DNA of 64,000 nt from Luteimonas sp. MC1825 (GCF_014764385.1 NZ_CP061714.1:1364001-1428000), one strand, 5' to 3'; shown: positions 36,283-45,908, counted from the first letter of the stretch. A program made the numbers and translations. Notes: generated by a model from the sequence alone, not told the origin.

Positions 36283-39200
36283 GCGTTGCCGAGTTCAGCC
36301 TGCGTCGCCCGGTGACGACGGTGATGCTGTTCGTCTCGCTGTTCGTGGTCGGCCTGATCGCGTCGTTCCGGCTGCCATTGGAGGCACTGCCGGACGTGTC
36401 GGCACCGTTCCTGTTCGTGCAGCTGCCGTACGAGGGTTCCACGCCGGAGGAGGTCGAGCGCAATGTGCTCCGCCCGGCGGAGGAGGCGCTGGCCACGATG
36501 ACCGGCGTCAAGCGCATGCGTGGCGAGGCCACCGCCAACGGCGCCGGCGTGTTCATGGAGTTCAGCGACTGGGACCGCGACATTGCGATCACCGCCTCCG
36601 AGGCGCGCGAGCGCCTGGATGCCATCCGCCAGGACCTGCCCGACGATTTCCGGCGCTACTTCGTGTTCAAGTGGTCCACCGGCGACCAGGCGATCCTGCG
36701 CGTGCGCCTGGCCGGCGATGTCGACCTGTCCTCGTCGTACGACCTGATCGACCGCCAGCTCAAGCGGCGCATCGAGCGCGTCCCGGGCGTTGCACGCGTG
36801 GAGATCAATGGCGCGCCTGCCAACGAGGTCGAGATCGCGATCGACCCCGACCGCCTCAACGCCCACGGCATCGCGCTCAATGCGCTTGCCGAGCGCCTGC
36901 GCACGGTGAACTTCTCGGTGTCGGCCGGCATGATCGAGGACGGCGGCGTGCGCCTGCGCGTGCAGCCGCAGGGCGAGGTGAGCGAACTGGCCGAGCTCCG
37001 CGATCTGGTGGTCGATGCCAGCGGCCTGCGGCTGGGTGACGTGGCCACCGTGCAGCTGAAACCCGAGCGGGTGGACGTCCGTCGCCGACTGGAAGGGCGC
37101 GCCGCGGTGGGGTTGGAGGTCTACAAGGAGCGCGATGCCAACCTGGTCGAGGTCTCGCGCAACGCGATGGCCGAGATGCGGGCGGCCGGCAACGAGCCCG
37201 GCCTGGAGGGCGTGGAGTTCAAGGTCCTGCAGGACATGGGCGAGTCCGTGACCAGTTCGCTGCTCGAGCTTGCCGAGGCCGGGGCGATCGGCCTGCTGCT
37301 GTCGATCCTGGTGCTGTTCTTCTTCCTGCGCCACTGGCCGTCCACGCTGATGGTGACCCTGGCCATCCCGATCTGCTTCGTGATGACGCTGGGCTTCATG
37401 CATTTCTTCGGCGTCACCCTGAACATCCTCAGCCTGATGGGCCTGCTGCTCGCGGTGGGCATGCTGGTCGACAACGCGGTGGTGGTGGTGGAGAGCATCT
37501 ACCAGGAGCGCGAGCGCAACCCGGGTGACACCTGGCGGGCGTCGATCGTGGGCACCCGCAACGTGGCCATCGCGCTGTCGGCGGGCACCCTGTGCCATTG
37601 CATCGTGTTCCTGCCCAACCTGCTCGGCGAAACCAACGACATCAGCATCTTCATGGCGCAGATCGCCATCACCATCTCGGTGTCGCTGCTGGCCTCGTGG
37701 CTGGTGGCCGTGAGCCTGATCCCGATGCTGTCGGCGCGCATGCCCACGCCGCCGGCGCTGGCGGAGAAGGGCGGCATGATCCGCCGCATGCAGGGGCGCT
37801 ACGCGCGCCTGCTGCGCTGGACGCTGGTGCATCGCGGCTGGAGCGTGGCCGGCATCGCGCTGGTGATCGCGGCCAGCGTGGTGCCGATCAAGGGCACGAC
37901 CTTCGACATGTTCGGCGGTGGAGACCAGGGCGAGCTCAACGTGTACTACCAGTGGAAGGGCAGCTACACCACCGCGCAGATGTCGGAGGAGATCGGGCGC
38001 GTCGAGGACTTCCTCGACCAGAACCGCGAGCGCTTCCGCATCACCCAGATCTACTCCTGGTTCGGCGAAGACACCGATTCCGGAACAATGCTGACGTTCG
38101 ACGACGACGTGAAGGACACCAGCGAACTCGCCGAGGCGATCAGCAAGGCGCTGCCCAGGTCGGCGCGGGCCGAGATCGGCGTGAGGGGAAACGGCGGGCA
38201 GGGCGGTGGAGGCGGCGGGTTGGGCAAGAACGTCAGCGTGCAGCTGGTGGGTGACAGTGCCGCGCAGCTGCGCGACATCGCCGACGACGTGGTGCCGATG
38301 CTCGAAGCACGGCCCGAGCTGCGCGACGTGCGCGTCGACCAGGGCGACCGCGGCGAGGAATTGGCGGTGCGCGTCGACCGCGAGCGTGCGGCGGCGTTCG
38401 GCTTCAGCGCCGAGCAGGTGTCGTCGTTCGTGGCGATGGCTTTGCGCGGCAGCCAGCTGCGCGAGTACCGCCGCGGCGACGCCGAAGTGCCGGTATGGGT
38501 GCGCTTCGAAGGTGCGCAGCAGTACCAGCCTTCGGACATCGCAGGCTTCATGGTGCGCAGCCCGGACGGGCGCCAAGTGCCGTTGCTGGCCATGGTGGAC
38601 ATGGAGCTGCAGCCGACGGACAGCCGCATCGCGCGCCACGACCGGCAGACCGCGGTCGGCATCCAGGCCAACCTGGAAGGCGAGACCACGATGGAGGAAG
38701 CGCGCAACGCGATGGAAAGCGTGATTGACTCGCTGTCGCTGCCGGCCGGCTACGGCCACAGTTTTTCGGGCAGCGGCTTCGAGGACGACCAGAAGGCCAT
38801 GCAGCAGATGCTGTTCAACCTGGTGCTGGCGCTGCTGATGATCTACGTGGTGATGGCTGCGGTGTTCGAGTCGCTGCTGTTCCCCGCTGCCATCATGAGC
38901 TGCGTGCTGTTCTCGATCCTCGGCGTGTTCTGGCTGTTCTGGCTCACCGGCACGTCATTCACGGTGATGGGCTTCATCGGCATCCTGGTGCTGATGGGCG
39001 TGGTGGTGAACAACGGCATCGTGATGGTGGAACACATCAACAACCTGCGCCGGCGCGGCATGTCACGCACCGACGCGCTGGTCGAGGGCAGTCGCGAGCG
39101 TCTGCGCCCGATCCTGATGACGATGGGCACGGCGATCCTGGCGATGGTGCCGATCTCGCTCAGCGACACGGTGGTGCTGGGCGGGCTGGCGTACTCGCCG

Positions 39201-39377
39201 ATGGCGCGCGCGGTGGCCGGCGGGCTGGCGTTCTCGACCGTGGTCAGCCTGCTGTTCCTGCCGACGATCTACGCGATGCTGGACGACCTGGCCAACGGCA
39301 GCGCCAGGCTGCTGCGCCGCGCCCATGCCGGGCGCGGTGGTCCGGCATCAGCCGAACAGCTTGCCGAGCATCCGTAG
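36279..39377 (+). CDS. RND efflux pump permease, second of pair (altered proton relay)
   Basis: A 1032-residue RND permease, diverged from its neighbour. N-terminus: FSLRRPVTTVMLFVSLFVVG, then LPDVSAPFLFVQLPYEGSTP. At the relay site it has D398-N399 (GMLVDNAVVVVESIYQ) instead of Asp-Asp, and N911 (GVVVNNGIVMVEHINNLR) instead of Lys. A Gly-rich stretch (GNGGQGGGGGGLG) lies at about 632-646. ATG 36279 overlaps the previous stop (ATGA). The pair may form a heterotrimer like MdtBC, in which the two subunits have different tasks. A known clade of single RND pumps also has VDN/NN, so inactivity must not be assumed. Its end overlaps the convergent TraB-like gene by 30 bases. Confidence 0.9.
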   Translation: MSVAEFSLRRPVTTVMLFVSLFVVGLIASFRLPLEALPDVSAPFLFVQLPYEGSTPEEVERNVLRPAEEALATMTGVKRMRGEATANGAGVFMEFSDWDRDIAITASEARERLDAIRQDLPDDFRRYFVFKWSTGDQAILRVRLAGDVDLSSSYDLIDRQLKRRIERVPGVARVEINGAPANEVEIAIDPDRLNAHGIALNALAERLRTVNFSVSAGMIEDGGVRLRVQPQGEVSELAELRDLVVDASGLRLGDVATVQLKPERVDVRRRLEGRAAVGLEVYKERDANLVEVSRNAMAEMRAAGNEPGLEGVEFKVLQDMGESVTSSLLELAEAGAIGLLLSILVLFFFLRHWPSTLMVTLAIPICFVMTLGFMHFFGVTLNILSLMGLLLAVGMLVDNAVVVVESIYQERERNPGDTWRASIVGTRNVAIALSAGTLCHCIVFLPNLLGETNDISIFMAQIAITISVSLLASWLVAVSLIPMLSARMPTPPALAEKGGMIRRMQGRYARLLRWTLVHRGWSVAGIALVIAASVVPIKGTTFDMFGGGDQGELNVYYQWKGSYTTAQMSEEIGRVEDFLDQNRERFRITQIYSWFGEDTDSGTMLTFDDDVKDTSELAEAISKALPRSARAEIGVRGNGGQGGGGGGLGKNVSVQLVGDSAAQLRDIADDVVPMLEARPELRDVRVDQGDRGEELAVRVDRERAAAFGFSAEQVSSFVAMALRGSQLREYRRGDAEVPVWVRFEGAQQYQPSDIAGFMVRSPDGRQVPLLAMVDMELQPTDSRIARHDRQTAVGIQANLEGETTMEEARNAMESVIDSLSLPAGYGHSFSGSGFEDDQKAMQQMLFNLVLALLMIYVVMAAVFESLLFPAAIMSCVLFSILGVFWLFWLTGTSFTVMGFIGILVLMGVVVNNGIVMVEHINNLRRRGMSRTDALVEGSRERLRPILMTMGTAILAMVPISLSDTVVLGGLAYSPMARAVAGGLAFSTVVSLLFLPTIYAMLDDLANGSARLLRRAHAGRGGPASAEQLAEHP

Positions 39378-40580
39378 GCCGCCGGTCCAGACGCCGATCG
39401 CGGTGCCCATGCTGGTCAGGAAAAAGTTCAGCAGCACCCGCGCCACGCGGTTGCGCCACCAGCCGCGTACGGTGCCGACATCGTCGCGCAGGGCCATGAA
39501 ATCGGCATAGGTCGGCTTGCGCAGCGCGGCTTCCACCAGCGCGCTGACCGTGCCCGAGGCGAGTGCGGGATGCAGCGGCGTGATGGGCGAGGCGATGAAG
39601 GCGGCCAGGATGCTCAGCGGATGGCCGCCGGCGATCGCGCAGCCCAGCGCACCCAGGCCGCCGGTCACCAGCACCCACTGCAGCATCAGGTCGGCGCCGA
39701 CATCGAAACCGCCGCGCCAGAATCCCCAGGCAAAGCCGCCGAGCACGACCACGGCGATGGTGATCTCCATCCACGGCACGCGCGACTTGGGCTTGACGGT
39801 CTCGAGGCCCGCGCGCACATCGTGTGGCGGCTCGCGATCGTCCGCGAGGTGCGCCGCGAGGCCCTTGAGGTGTCCCGCGCCGACCACGGCCAGTACTTCG
39901 TGCGCGCCGGCCGGCGGTTCGCGCAGCCGCGCGGCCATGTAGCGGTCACGCTCGGTGATGATGGCTTCGTACAGCTCGGGAACTTCGCCGGCGAATTCGC
40001 TGAAGCTTGCTTCCAGCACGTCACCCTGCTTGAGGCGCTCGATGTCGTCGTCGCCGACCGCGTCGCTGGCGATCAGCCCCATCATCAGGCTGCCGCTGAC
40101 CTTGGCGCGGCCCCACCAGCCGAGGCGCTGCATCGCGCGCCGGAAGGTCAGGCCGACGTCACGGTCGATCAGCTGCAGCGGCAGGCCCAGGGCACGCGCG
40201 TCGGTGGCCGCGGCCATGAGCTCGGCGCCGGGCTCGACGCCCATCTGTTCGGCCAGCCGGCGCTGGTAGCTGGCGAGCGCCAGGTTGGCCGCGAACAGCG
40301 GCGTCTTGCCTTCGCGCAGCACCTTGACGAGGTCGAGCCGGCCCAACGAGTCGGGATCGGTCATCGCCTGCAGGCGCTGCGCGTCGAGTTCGACGGCGAC
40401 CGCGTCGTAGTGGCCGCTGGCGATCGCCGCGCGCACCGCGTCCACGCTGGCGCGCGACACGTGCGCGGTGCCGAGGAGGGTGTAGCGCACGCCGTCGCGC
40501 TCCACGATGGCATGCGGCTGGCCGGCGAGGGCGGCCTCGGCCGCCGCGCGCGTCGCGGCCCCGTCAGGCGCGTCGGTCAC
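39348..40580 (-). CDS. TraB/GumN (PrgY-like) family membrane protein
   Basis: A 410-residue protein starting at GTG 40580, five bases after the amidase stop. The soluble part carries the TraB motifs: LLGTAHVSRASVDAVR (GTAHVS), AVAVELDAQRLQAM (ELD) and VVGAGHLKGLAAHL (GAGH), the set proposed to form a metallohydrolase-like site. Three to four membrane helices follow near the C-terminus (ITIAVVVLGGFAWGFW; WVLVTGGLGALGCAIAGG; VLLNFFLTSMGTAIGVWTGG). Relatives include PrgY, which reduces peptide pheromone output in enterococci, and GumN of Xanthomonas. The actual substrate is unknown. It is the last gene of the minus-strand agu operon. Confidence 0.85.
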   Translation of the reverse strand: MTDAPDGAATRAAAEAALAGQPHAIVERDGVRYTLLGTAHVSRASVDAVRAAIASGHYDAVAVELDAQRLQAMTDPDSLGRLDLVKVLREGKTPLFAANLALASYQRRLAEQMGVEPGAELMAAATDARALGLPLQLIDRDVGLTFRRAMQRLGWWGRAKVSGSLMMGLIASDAVGDDDIERLKQGDVLEASFSEFAGEVPELYEAIITERDRYMAARLREPPAGAHEVLAVVGAGHLKGLAAHLADDREPPHDVRAGLETVKPKSRVPWMEITIAVVVLGGFAWGFWRGGFDVGADLMLQWVLVTGGLGALGCAIAGGHPLSILAAFIASPITPLHPALASGTVSALVEAALRKPTYADFMALRDDVGTVRGWWRNRVARVLLNFFLTSMGTAIGVWTGGLRMLGKLFG

Positions 40581-40585
40581 GCCGT

Positions 40586-41470
40586 TCAATCGCGGTAGCG
40601 CCTGAGCAGGTCGCCGTACGCATCGATGCGGCGATCGCGCAGGAACGGCCAGATGCGGCGGACGTGTTCGCTGCGGCCCAGGTCGACTTCGCAGGTGAGG
40701 ATGGTCGGGTCGCTGCCGGCCTCGGCCAGGAACTCCCCCTGCGGGCCGAGCACGTGGCTGTTGCCCCAGAAGTCGATGCCCGATGCGCCCAGTGGCGATG
40801 GCTCGTGGCCGACGCGGTTGCACGACAGCACCGGCAGGCCGTTGGCCACGGCATGGCCGCGGTGGCTGAGGATCCACGCATCGCGCTCGCGGGCCTTCTC
40901 CGCGGCGTCGTCGTCGGGGTCGAAGCCGATCGCGGTCGGGTAGAGCAGCAGTTCCGCGCCGGCCAGCGCCATCAGGCGCGCGGCCTCCGGGTACCACTGG
41001 TCCCAGCACACCAGCACGCCGAGGCGGCCGACGGCCGTATCGATCGGCTCGAAACCGAGGTCGCCGGGGGTGAAGTAGAACTTCTCGTAGAAGCCCGGAT
41101 CATCGGGGATGTGCATCTTGCGGTACTTGCCGGCGGTCGAGCCGTCGGCGTCGAAGACCACGGCGGTGTTGTGGTACAGGCCGGCGGCGCGCTTCTCGAA
41201 CAGCGAACTGACCAGCACCACGCCATGCTTGCGGGCCAGCGCGCCAAGGCGCTCCGTGCTTGGTCCGGGAATCGTCTCGGCCAGGTCGAACTCGTCGACG
41301 CACTCGTGCTGGCAGAAGTAGGCGCCGTTGTGCAGTTCCTGCAGCAGCACGAGCTTGGCGCCCTGCGCGGCGGCCTCGGCCACGCGCTGCTCGATGACGG
41401 CGAGGTTGGCCTCGGCGTTGCCGTGGTTGCGCTCCTGCACGAGGGCGACGGGGAGGGTGGTCTTCTTCAT
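40586..41470 (-). CDS. aguB: N-carbamoylputrescine amidase
   Basis: A 294-residue nitrilase-superfamily amidase that hydrolyses N-carbamoylputrescine to putrescine, CO2 and ammonia. The Glu-Lys-Cys triad is visible: LVLLQELHNGAYFCQ (Glu), GKYRKMHIPDDPGFYEKFYF (Lys) and GVLVCWDQWYPEAARL (Cys). The PDDPGFYEKFYFTPGD stretch is typical of AguB rather than other nitrilases. With aguA just upstream it completes agmatine-to-putrescine conversion. ATG 41470 has only a weak ribosome-binding site; a spurious extension of 11 codons is possible. Confidence 0.95.
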   Translation of the reverse strand: MKKTTLPVALVQERNHGNAEANLAVIEQRVAEAAAQGAKLVLLQELHNGAYFCQHECVDEFDLAETIPGPSTERLGALARKHGVVLVSSLFEKRAAGLYHNTAVVFDADGSTAGKYRKMHIPDDPGFYEKFYFTPGDLGFEPIDTAVGRLGVLVCWDQWYPEAARLMALAGAELLLYPTAIGFDPDDDAAEKARERDAWILSHRGHAVANGLPVLSCNRVGHEPSPLGASGIDFWGNSHVLGPQGEFLAEAGSDPTILTCEVDLGRSEHVRRIWPFLRDRRIDAYGDLLRRYRD

Positions 41471-41530
41471 TCTGCTGCTGCCGTGGGCGGACGGACCCGC
41501 CATTGTAGTGGCGCGAGTGCCAACGCCCGC

Positions 41531-42562
41531 TTACACCAGCCCGCGCGGCAGTTGCATGCTGATGCAGTGGAGGCTGCCGTTCTGCCAGATCAGCGACCGG
41601 CACGGGACCTGCACGACTTCGCGGCCCGGGTGCGCCGCGGCCAGGACGTCGGCCGCGCGGTCGTCGGCGGGGTCGCCGTAGGCCGGCATCAGCACCGCGC
41701 CATCGATGACCAGGTAGTTGGCATAGCTTGCGGCGAGCCGCCGGCCTTCATCGACGACCGGCTGCGGCCACGGCAGCGGGTGCAGCGTGTAGGGCGCGCC
41801 ATCGATCGTGCGCAGCGCCGCGATCTCGTCAGCCATGGCGCCGAGTTCGGCGTGGTGGCGGTCACCCGGGTCGTCGCAGGCCTGGAACACGATGCCATTG
41901 CCGGGCGCGAAGCGGGCGAGGGTGTCGATGTGGGCGTCGGTGTCGTCGCCCTCGAGGTAGCCGTGTTCGAGCCAGAGCACGCGGTCCTGCTGCAGCCATG
42001 CCGCGAGGCGCGCGGACAGGTCTTCGCGGCTGGCGTCCGGATGGCGCTCGTGCAGGCAGCGCCACGTGGTCAGCAGGCTACCCGCGCCGTCGGTTTCGAT
42101 GGCGCCGCCTTCAAGTGCGAAATCAATGTGTTGCCTGGTATTGTTGAAGAAGATTCCCGAGTCGGCGAGACGCTCGACCAGGCGGTCATCCTCGCTTGCC
42201 TCGAACTTGCCGCCCCAGCCGGTGAAGCGGAAATCCAGCAACCGTAACCCGTTCGCGCCAACCAGCGTGATCGGGCCGGTGTCGCGCAGCCAGGTGTCGT
42301 TGTAGGGAATGGCGAGGAACGCCACGCGTTCCATGTCGATGCGCGCCGACGCCAGGCGTGCGCGCGCATAGGCCTCGACGTCGTCGTCCGCCACGCACAC
42401 CAGCACGCGCTGGAAGCGGGTGATGGCCGTGACCAGCGCGATGTAGGTCTCTTCGACGTCGGCCAGACGGTCGGCCCAGTCGGTGCCAGCGTGCGGCCAC
42501 GCCAGCAGGATCGCCGACTGGGGTTCCCACTCGGCGGGGAAGCGCAGCGTGTCGTCGTTCAT
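41531..42562 (-). CDS. aguA: Agmatine deiminase
   Basis: A 343-residue enzyme of the peptidyl-arginine-deiminase fold that converts agmatine to N-carbamoylputrescine. Motifs: FPAEWEPQSAILLAWPHAGT, WLRDTGPITL, GGAIETDGAGSLLTT, LEHGYLEGDDTDAHIDTLAR and the C-terminal catalytic Cys in NGSLHCISMQLPRG. The start is four bases after the stop of the BamE-like gene, so it is cotranscribed and perhaps coupled. aguB follows 60 bases later. Arginine decarboxylase (speA) is not in the window. Confidence 0.95.
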   Translation of the reverse strand: MNDDTLRFPAEWEPQSAILLAWPHAGTDWADRLADVEETYIALVTAITRFQRVLVCVADDDVEAYARARLASARIDMERVAFLAIPYNDTWLRDTGPITLVGANGLRLLDFRFTGWGGKFEASEDDRLVERLADSGIFFNNTRQHIDFALEGGAIETDGAGSLLTTWRCLHERHPDASREDLSARLAAWLQQDRVLWLEHGYLEGDDTDAHIDTLARFAPGNGIVFQACDDPGDRHHAELGAMADEIAALRTIDGAPYTLHPLPWPQPVVDEGRRLAASYANYLVIDGAVLMPAYGDPADDRAADVLAAAHPGREVVQVPCRSLIWQNGSLHCISMQLPRGLV

Positions 42563-42566
42563 GGGC

Positions 42567-42893
42567 TCAGCGGATGGGCGGCTTGGGTCCGGCCTCGGCC
42601 GGCGTGGCCTGGTTGGCGACCGCATCGACGACGCGGGTCTTCTCGAAGTAGACCGTGAACGCCGGATAGACCCAGCGGTTGATGGTCGGCCACTGCCGCT
42701 TCTGGCCACCGCGCGGGTCGAGTCGCTCGCTTGGCGCGCCGAAGCGCGCCTCGACGTCGGCCATGGTCGTGCCGCGCGCGGGCATGGCGAGGCCGGTTTC
42801 GCTGCGGGCGCGATCGACCAGCAGGGTGTCGGCGGACGCCGTGCCGGCACAGGCCAGCAGGGCGGCGGTGGTCATGGCAAGGATCAGGCGCAT
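42567..42893 (-). CDS. Small exported protein with BamE/SmpA-like pattern
   Basis: A 108-residue protein. The signal peptide (MRLILAMTTAALLACAG) could end as a secreted or lipid-anchored form. The mature part has the pattern GTTMADVEARFGAPSERLDP, then RQWPTINRWVYPAFTVYF and KTRVVDAV, which recalls the GMT-x2-V-x4-G-x-P fold of BamE/SmpA. Function unknown; it is not BamE itself, which is encoded elsewhere with different neighbours. GGGGAG eight bases before ATG 42893 is a strong site. It is the first gene of the run leading to aguA, aguB and the TraB-like gene. Confidence 0.75.
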   Translation of the reverse strand: MRLILAMTTAALLACAGTASADTLLVDRARSETGLAMPARGTTMADVEARFGAPSERLDPRGGQKRQWPTINRWVYPAFTVYFEKTRVVDAVANQATPAEAGPKPPIR

Positions 42894-43017
42894 GGTGGAT
42901 CTCCCCGTGGGCGCTGCACGGCGCAGCCGCAGCGTTTTTAGCAGATCGCGCGGCCGTGCGCCGTGGCGACGCGACGAAGCGGGCGCACGGTCACGCCCGA
43001 CGCGCACGCCGGATACG

Positions 43018-43045
43018 CGAAAGGCCGCATTTCTGCGGCCTTTCG
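43018..43045. terminator. Bidirectional-looking terminator after rpmJ
   Basis: A perfect 12-base-pair stem (CGAAAGGCCGCA/TGCGGCCTTTCG) around TTTC. On either strand the 3' arm ends in CCTTTCG, a short T-run. It lies 64 bases beyond the rpmJ stop and separates rpmJ from the agu operon. Confidence 0.75.
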
Positions 43046-43108
43046 GAATCGGGAGCTGTCCAGCCGCGGCGCGATGTCATGCGTCCGCGGCGGCTCCCTC
43101 CGCGCGGC

Positions 43109-43234
43109 TCAGCGCTGGCGGGCCTTGAAGCGCGGGTTGGACTTGCAGATCACGAAGATCTTGCCGCGACGACGAACGACCTTGCAGTCGCGGTGCCGGG
43201 TCTTCGCCGACTTGAGTGAGGACAGGACCTTCAT
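43109..43234 (-). CDS. rpmJ: 50S ribosomal protein L36, zinc-less (type B) form
   Basis: A 41-residue basic protein, complete (begins [17 protein letters not shown], ends RFKARQR). Canonical L36 binds zinc with three Cys and one His. Here only two cysteines remain (HRDCKVV; VICKSN) and the His is replaced (NPRFKAR), so it is the C-minus form. In many bacteria this form replaces the zinc form when zinc is scarce, but in Xanthomonadaceae it may be the only L36. GAGG lies six bases before ATG 43234. It has its own promoter and terminator. No Zur-like palindrome was found upstream. Confidence 0.95.
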   Translation of the reverse strand: MKVLSSLKSAKTRHRDCKVVRRRGKIFVICKSNPRFKARQR

Positions 43235-43272
43235 GACAAACCTCGAAACGGGTTGGGGCAATCAAGCCGGCA

Positions 43273-43302
43273 ATTCTACCGGGCTTTCCGCTCCAGACTC
43301 AA
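43273..43302 (-). promoter_or_regulatory. Promoter of rpmJ
   Basis: On the minus strand TTGAGT (43302-43297) and TAGAAT (43278-43273) are separated by 18 bases. This gives a predicted start near 43266 and a leader of about 32 bases before the rpmJ ATG. Confidence 0.5.
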
Positions 43303-43363
43303 GCCCCCGCACGGTTTGCCGCCGGGCGCGGTCTAGAATGGCCACCCACCCGCGGAGTCGGAC

Positions 43364-44047
43364 ATGATCCAGGACGCCATACCCGTATTGACGATCGACG
43401 GCCCATCGGGCTCCGGCAAGGGCACGATCAGCCGTGCGGTGGCCGGGAGGCTGGGCTGGCACTACCTGGATTCCGGCGCCCTGTACCGCGCCATCGGCGT
43501 GGCCGCGGGTTGGGCCGACCTGGACCTGGACGACGGTGGCGCGCTGGTCCGCTGCGCCTTCGACACCCGCATCGGCTTCCGCGACGACGACCGCGGCGAG
43601 TTGCGGGTGCTCGTGAACGGCCACGACGCCACCGACGAGTTGCGCACCGAGACCGCGGGGGCCGCGGCCTCGGCGATCGCGGCCATCCCGGAAGTCCGTG
43701 CGGCACTCAAGGAGCGCCAGCGGGTGTTCCGCAAGCCCCCCGGGCTGGTCGCCGACGGTCGCGACATGGGCACGGTGATCTTCCCCGATGCGGCGACCAA
43801 GGTGTTCCTCACGGCCAGCGCCGAGGAGAGGGCGGAAAGGCGCTATAAGCAGTTGAAGGACAAGGGGGTTTCTGTTACGTTGGATGGTCTGCTGCGAGAG
43901 ATTCTCGCCCGCGACGCCCGCGATGCCAATCGCGCGGTGGCGCCGCTGCGGCCGGCCGAAGACGCCGTCCGCATCGACACCACCGGCCTTGGCATCGAAA
44001 CGGTCGTCGAGCGCGTTCTGGCCCTGGTGCCGGGGCACGCGGGCTGA
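43364..44047 (+). CDS. cmk: Cytidylate kinase
   Basis: Phosphorylates CMP and dCMP to the diphosphates for RNA, DNA and lipid precursor supply. The 227 residues show the P-loop ([17 protein letters not shown]), the CMP-binding [12 protein letters not shown], and [15 protein letters not shown] with the LID-type region [16 protein letters not shown] seven bases before ATG 43364 supports the start; a TAGAAT box lies at 43334-43339. It precedes rpsA, the conserved cmk-rpsA-ihfB order. Confidence 0.97.
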   Translation: MIQDAIPVLTIDGPSGSGKGTISRAVAGRLGWHYLDSGALYRAIGVAAGWADLDLDDGGALVRCAFDTRIGFRDDDRGELRVLVNGHDATDELRTETAGAAASAIAAIPEVRAALKERQRVFRKPPGLVADGRDMGTVIFPDAATKVFLTASAEERAERRYKQLKDKGVSVTLDGLLREILARDARDANRAVAPLRPAEDAVRIDTTGLGIETVVERVLALVPGHAG

Positions 44048-44203
44048 ACTTCCGCGGCAGGTTGGTCCCGCGTGGCACCTGCCGCGCGGATTTTCCGTGC
44101 AATGAGCACTCATGGCGACGCGCAATCCCGCGCAAGCCGCAACGGGTGGACCGGGCAACGCGCCTCGCGCGCCGGTCTGTTTCGTCAACCGGGTAATTTT
44201 TCA

Positions 44204-45892
44204 ATGACCGAATCATTTGCAGAACTGTTTGAACAGAGCGAGGCCGCCCTCGGCAAGCTGAAGCCGGGTTCCATCGTCACCGGCGTCGTGATCCAGGTGC
44301 GGACCGACGTGGTGGTGATCAACGCCGGCCTCAAGTCCGAAGGCATCGTGCCGATCGAACAGTTCCGTAACGACGCCGGCGAGATCGACGTCGCCGAGGG
44401 CGACATCGTCAAGGTCGCGCTCGACTCCCTCGAGAACGGCTTCGGCGAGACGGTGCTGTCGCGCGAGAAGGCCAAGCGTTCCATGGTGTGGGACGAGCTC
44501 GAGGAAGCCCTCGAGAAGAACGAGACCATCACCGGCCGCATCAGCGGCAAGGTCAAGGGCGGTTTCACCGTCGACATCAAGGACGTCCGCGCGTTCCTGC
44601 CCGGTTCGCTGGTCGACGTGCGCCCGGTGCGCGACCCGGTGTACCTGGAAGGCAAGGAACTCGAGTTCAAGCTCATCAAGCTCGACCGCAAGCGCAACAA
44701 CGTGGTCGTCTCCCGCCGTGCGGTGGTCGAGAGCGAGCATTCGGAAGAGCGCGAGCAGCTGATGGAGAAGCTGGTCGAGGGCGCCGTGCTGAAGGGCGTC
44801 GTCAAGAACCTGACCGACTACGGCGCGTTCGTGGACCTGGGCGGCATCGACGGCCTGCTGCACATCACCGACATGGCCTGGAAGCGCGTGCGCCATCCGT
44901 CCGAAGTCGTGGAAGTGGGCGCCGAGCTCGACGTGCGCGTGCTGAAGTACGACCGCGAGCGCAATCGCGTCAGCCTGGGCCTCAAGCAGCTGGGCGAGGA
45001 TCCGTGGGACAACATCGCCCGCCGCTACCCGTCCAACACCCGCGTGTTCGGCAAGGTCTCCAACGTCACCGATTACGGCGCGTTCGTCGAGATCGAGCCG
45101 GGCGTCGAAGGCCTCGTGCACGTGTCCGAGATGGACTGGACCAACAAGAACGTCAACCCGCAGAAGGTCGTGCAGGTCGGTGACGAGCTCGAGGTCATGG
45201 TGCTCGACGTGGACGAAGAGCGTCGCCGCATCTCGCTGGGCATCAAGCAGGTCACGTCCAACCCGTGGGAGACCTTCGCGGCCATCCACAAGAAGGGTGA
45301 CAAGGTCGACGGCCAGATCAAGTCGATCACCGACTTCGGCATCTTCATCGGCCTGGACGGCGGCATCGACGGCCTGATCCACCTGTCCGACATGAGCTGG
45401 AACACCAGCGGCGAAGACGTGGCGCGCAACCTCAAGAAGGGCGACACGCTGGAAGCCGTGGTGCTGGCCGTGGACCCGGAGCGCGAGCGCATCAGCCTGG
45501 GCGTCAAGCAGCTCGAGCAGGATCCGTTCGGCCAGTTCATGGCGGCGCATCCGCGTGGCACCAAGGTCACCGGCACCGTCCGTGAAGTCGACGCCAAGGG
45601 CGCGATCATCGACATCGCCGATGGCGTGGAAGGCTACGTGGCCGCGCGCGACATCTCCGATGAGCGCATCGACGACGCCAGTCAGCACCTGAAGGTGGGC
45701 GAGACCATCGAGGCCAAGTTCACCGGCATGGACCGCAAGGGCCGCACGCTGCAGCTGTCGATCCGCGCCAAGGACGAGGCCGAGGTGGCCGACACCCTGG
45801 CCGACTACAACCGCGCCGCGTCGGATGCCTCCAGTGGCACGACCAAGCTCGGTGCCCTGCTGCGCGAGCAGCTGGACAGCAAGTCCGAGTAA
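44204..45892 (+). CDS. rpsA: 30S ribosomal protein S1
   Basis: The large mRNA-binding ribosomal protein that helps load structured and weakly marked messages. The 562 residues contain six S1 repeats, recognisable as [100 protein letters not shown] and [20 protein letters not shown]. The first two bind the ribosome, the rest RNA. The start ([13 protein letters not shown]) has no good Shine-Dalgarno sequence, only an AT-rich stretch (GTAATTTTTCA). This is also known for E. coli rpsA, where it allows self-repression. An intrinsic terminator follows. Confidence 0.98.
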   Translation: MTESFAELFEQSEAALGKLKPGSIVTGVVIQVRTDVVVINAGLKSEGIVPIEQFRNDAGEIDVAEGDIVKVALDSLENGFGETVLSREKAKRSMVWDELEEALEKNETITGRISGKVKGGFTVDIKDVRAFLPGSLVDVRPVRDPVYLEGKELEFKLIKLDRKRNNVVVSRRAVVESEHSEEREQLMEKLVEGAVLKGVVKNLTDYGAFVDLGGIDGLLHITDMAWKRVRHPSEVVEVGAELDVRVLKYDRERNRVSLGLKQLGEDPWDNIARRYPSNTRVFGKVSNVTDYGAFVEIEPGVEGLVHVSEMDWTNKNVNPQKVVQVGDELEVMVLDVDEERRRISLGIKQVTSNPWETFAAIHKKGDKVDGQIKSITDFGIFIGLDGGIDGLIHLSDMSWNTSGEDVARNLKKGDTLEAVVLAVDPERERISLGVKQLEQDPFGQFMAAHPRGTKVTGTVREVDAKGAIIDIADGVEGYVAARDISDERIDDASQHLKVGETIEAKFTGMDRKGRTLQLSIRAKDEAEVADTLADYNRAASDASSGTTKLGALLREQLDSKSE

Positions 45893-45908
45893 GCCAGCAA
45901 GACCCGGG

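Noticed and set aside
36198..38759. Long minus-strand frame opposite the second RND permease
   Set aside because: Same reason: composition is that of a shadow frame, with no start context and no motif.
43109..43265. Longer reading frame overlapping rpmJ in another frame
   Set aside because: The 41-codon rpmJ frame matches L36 throughout and has a ribosome-binding site. The longer frame has no motif.
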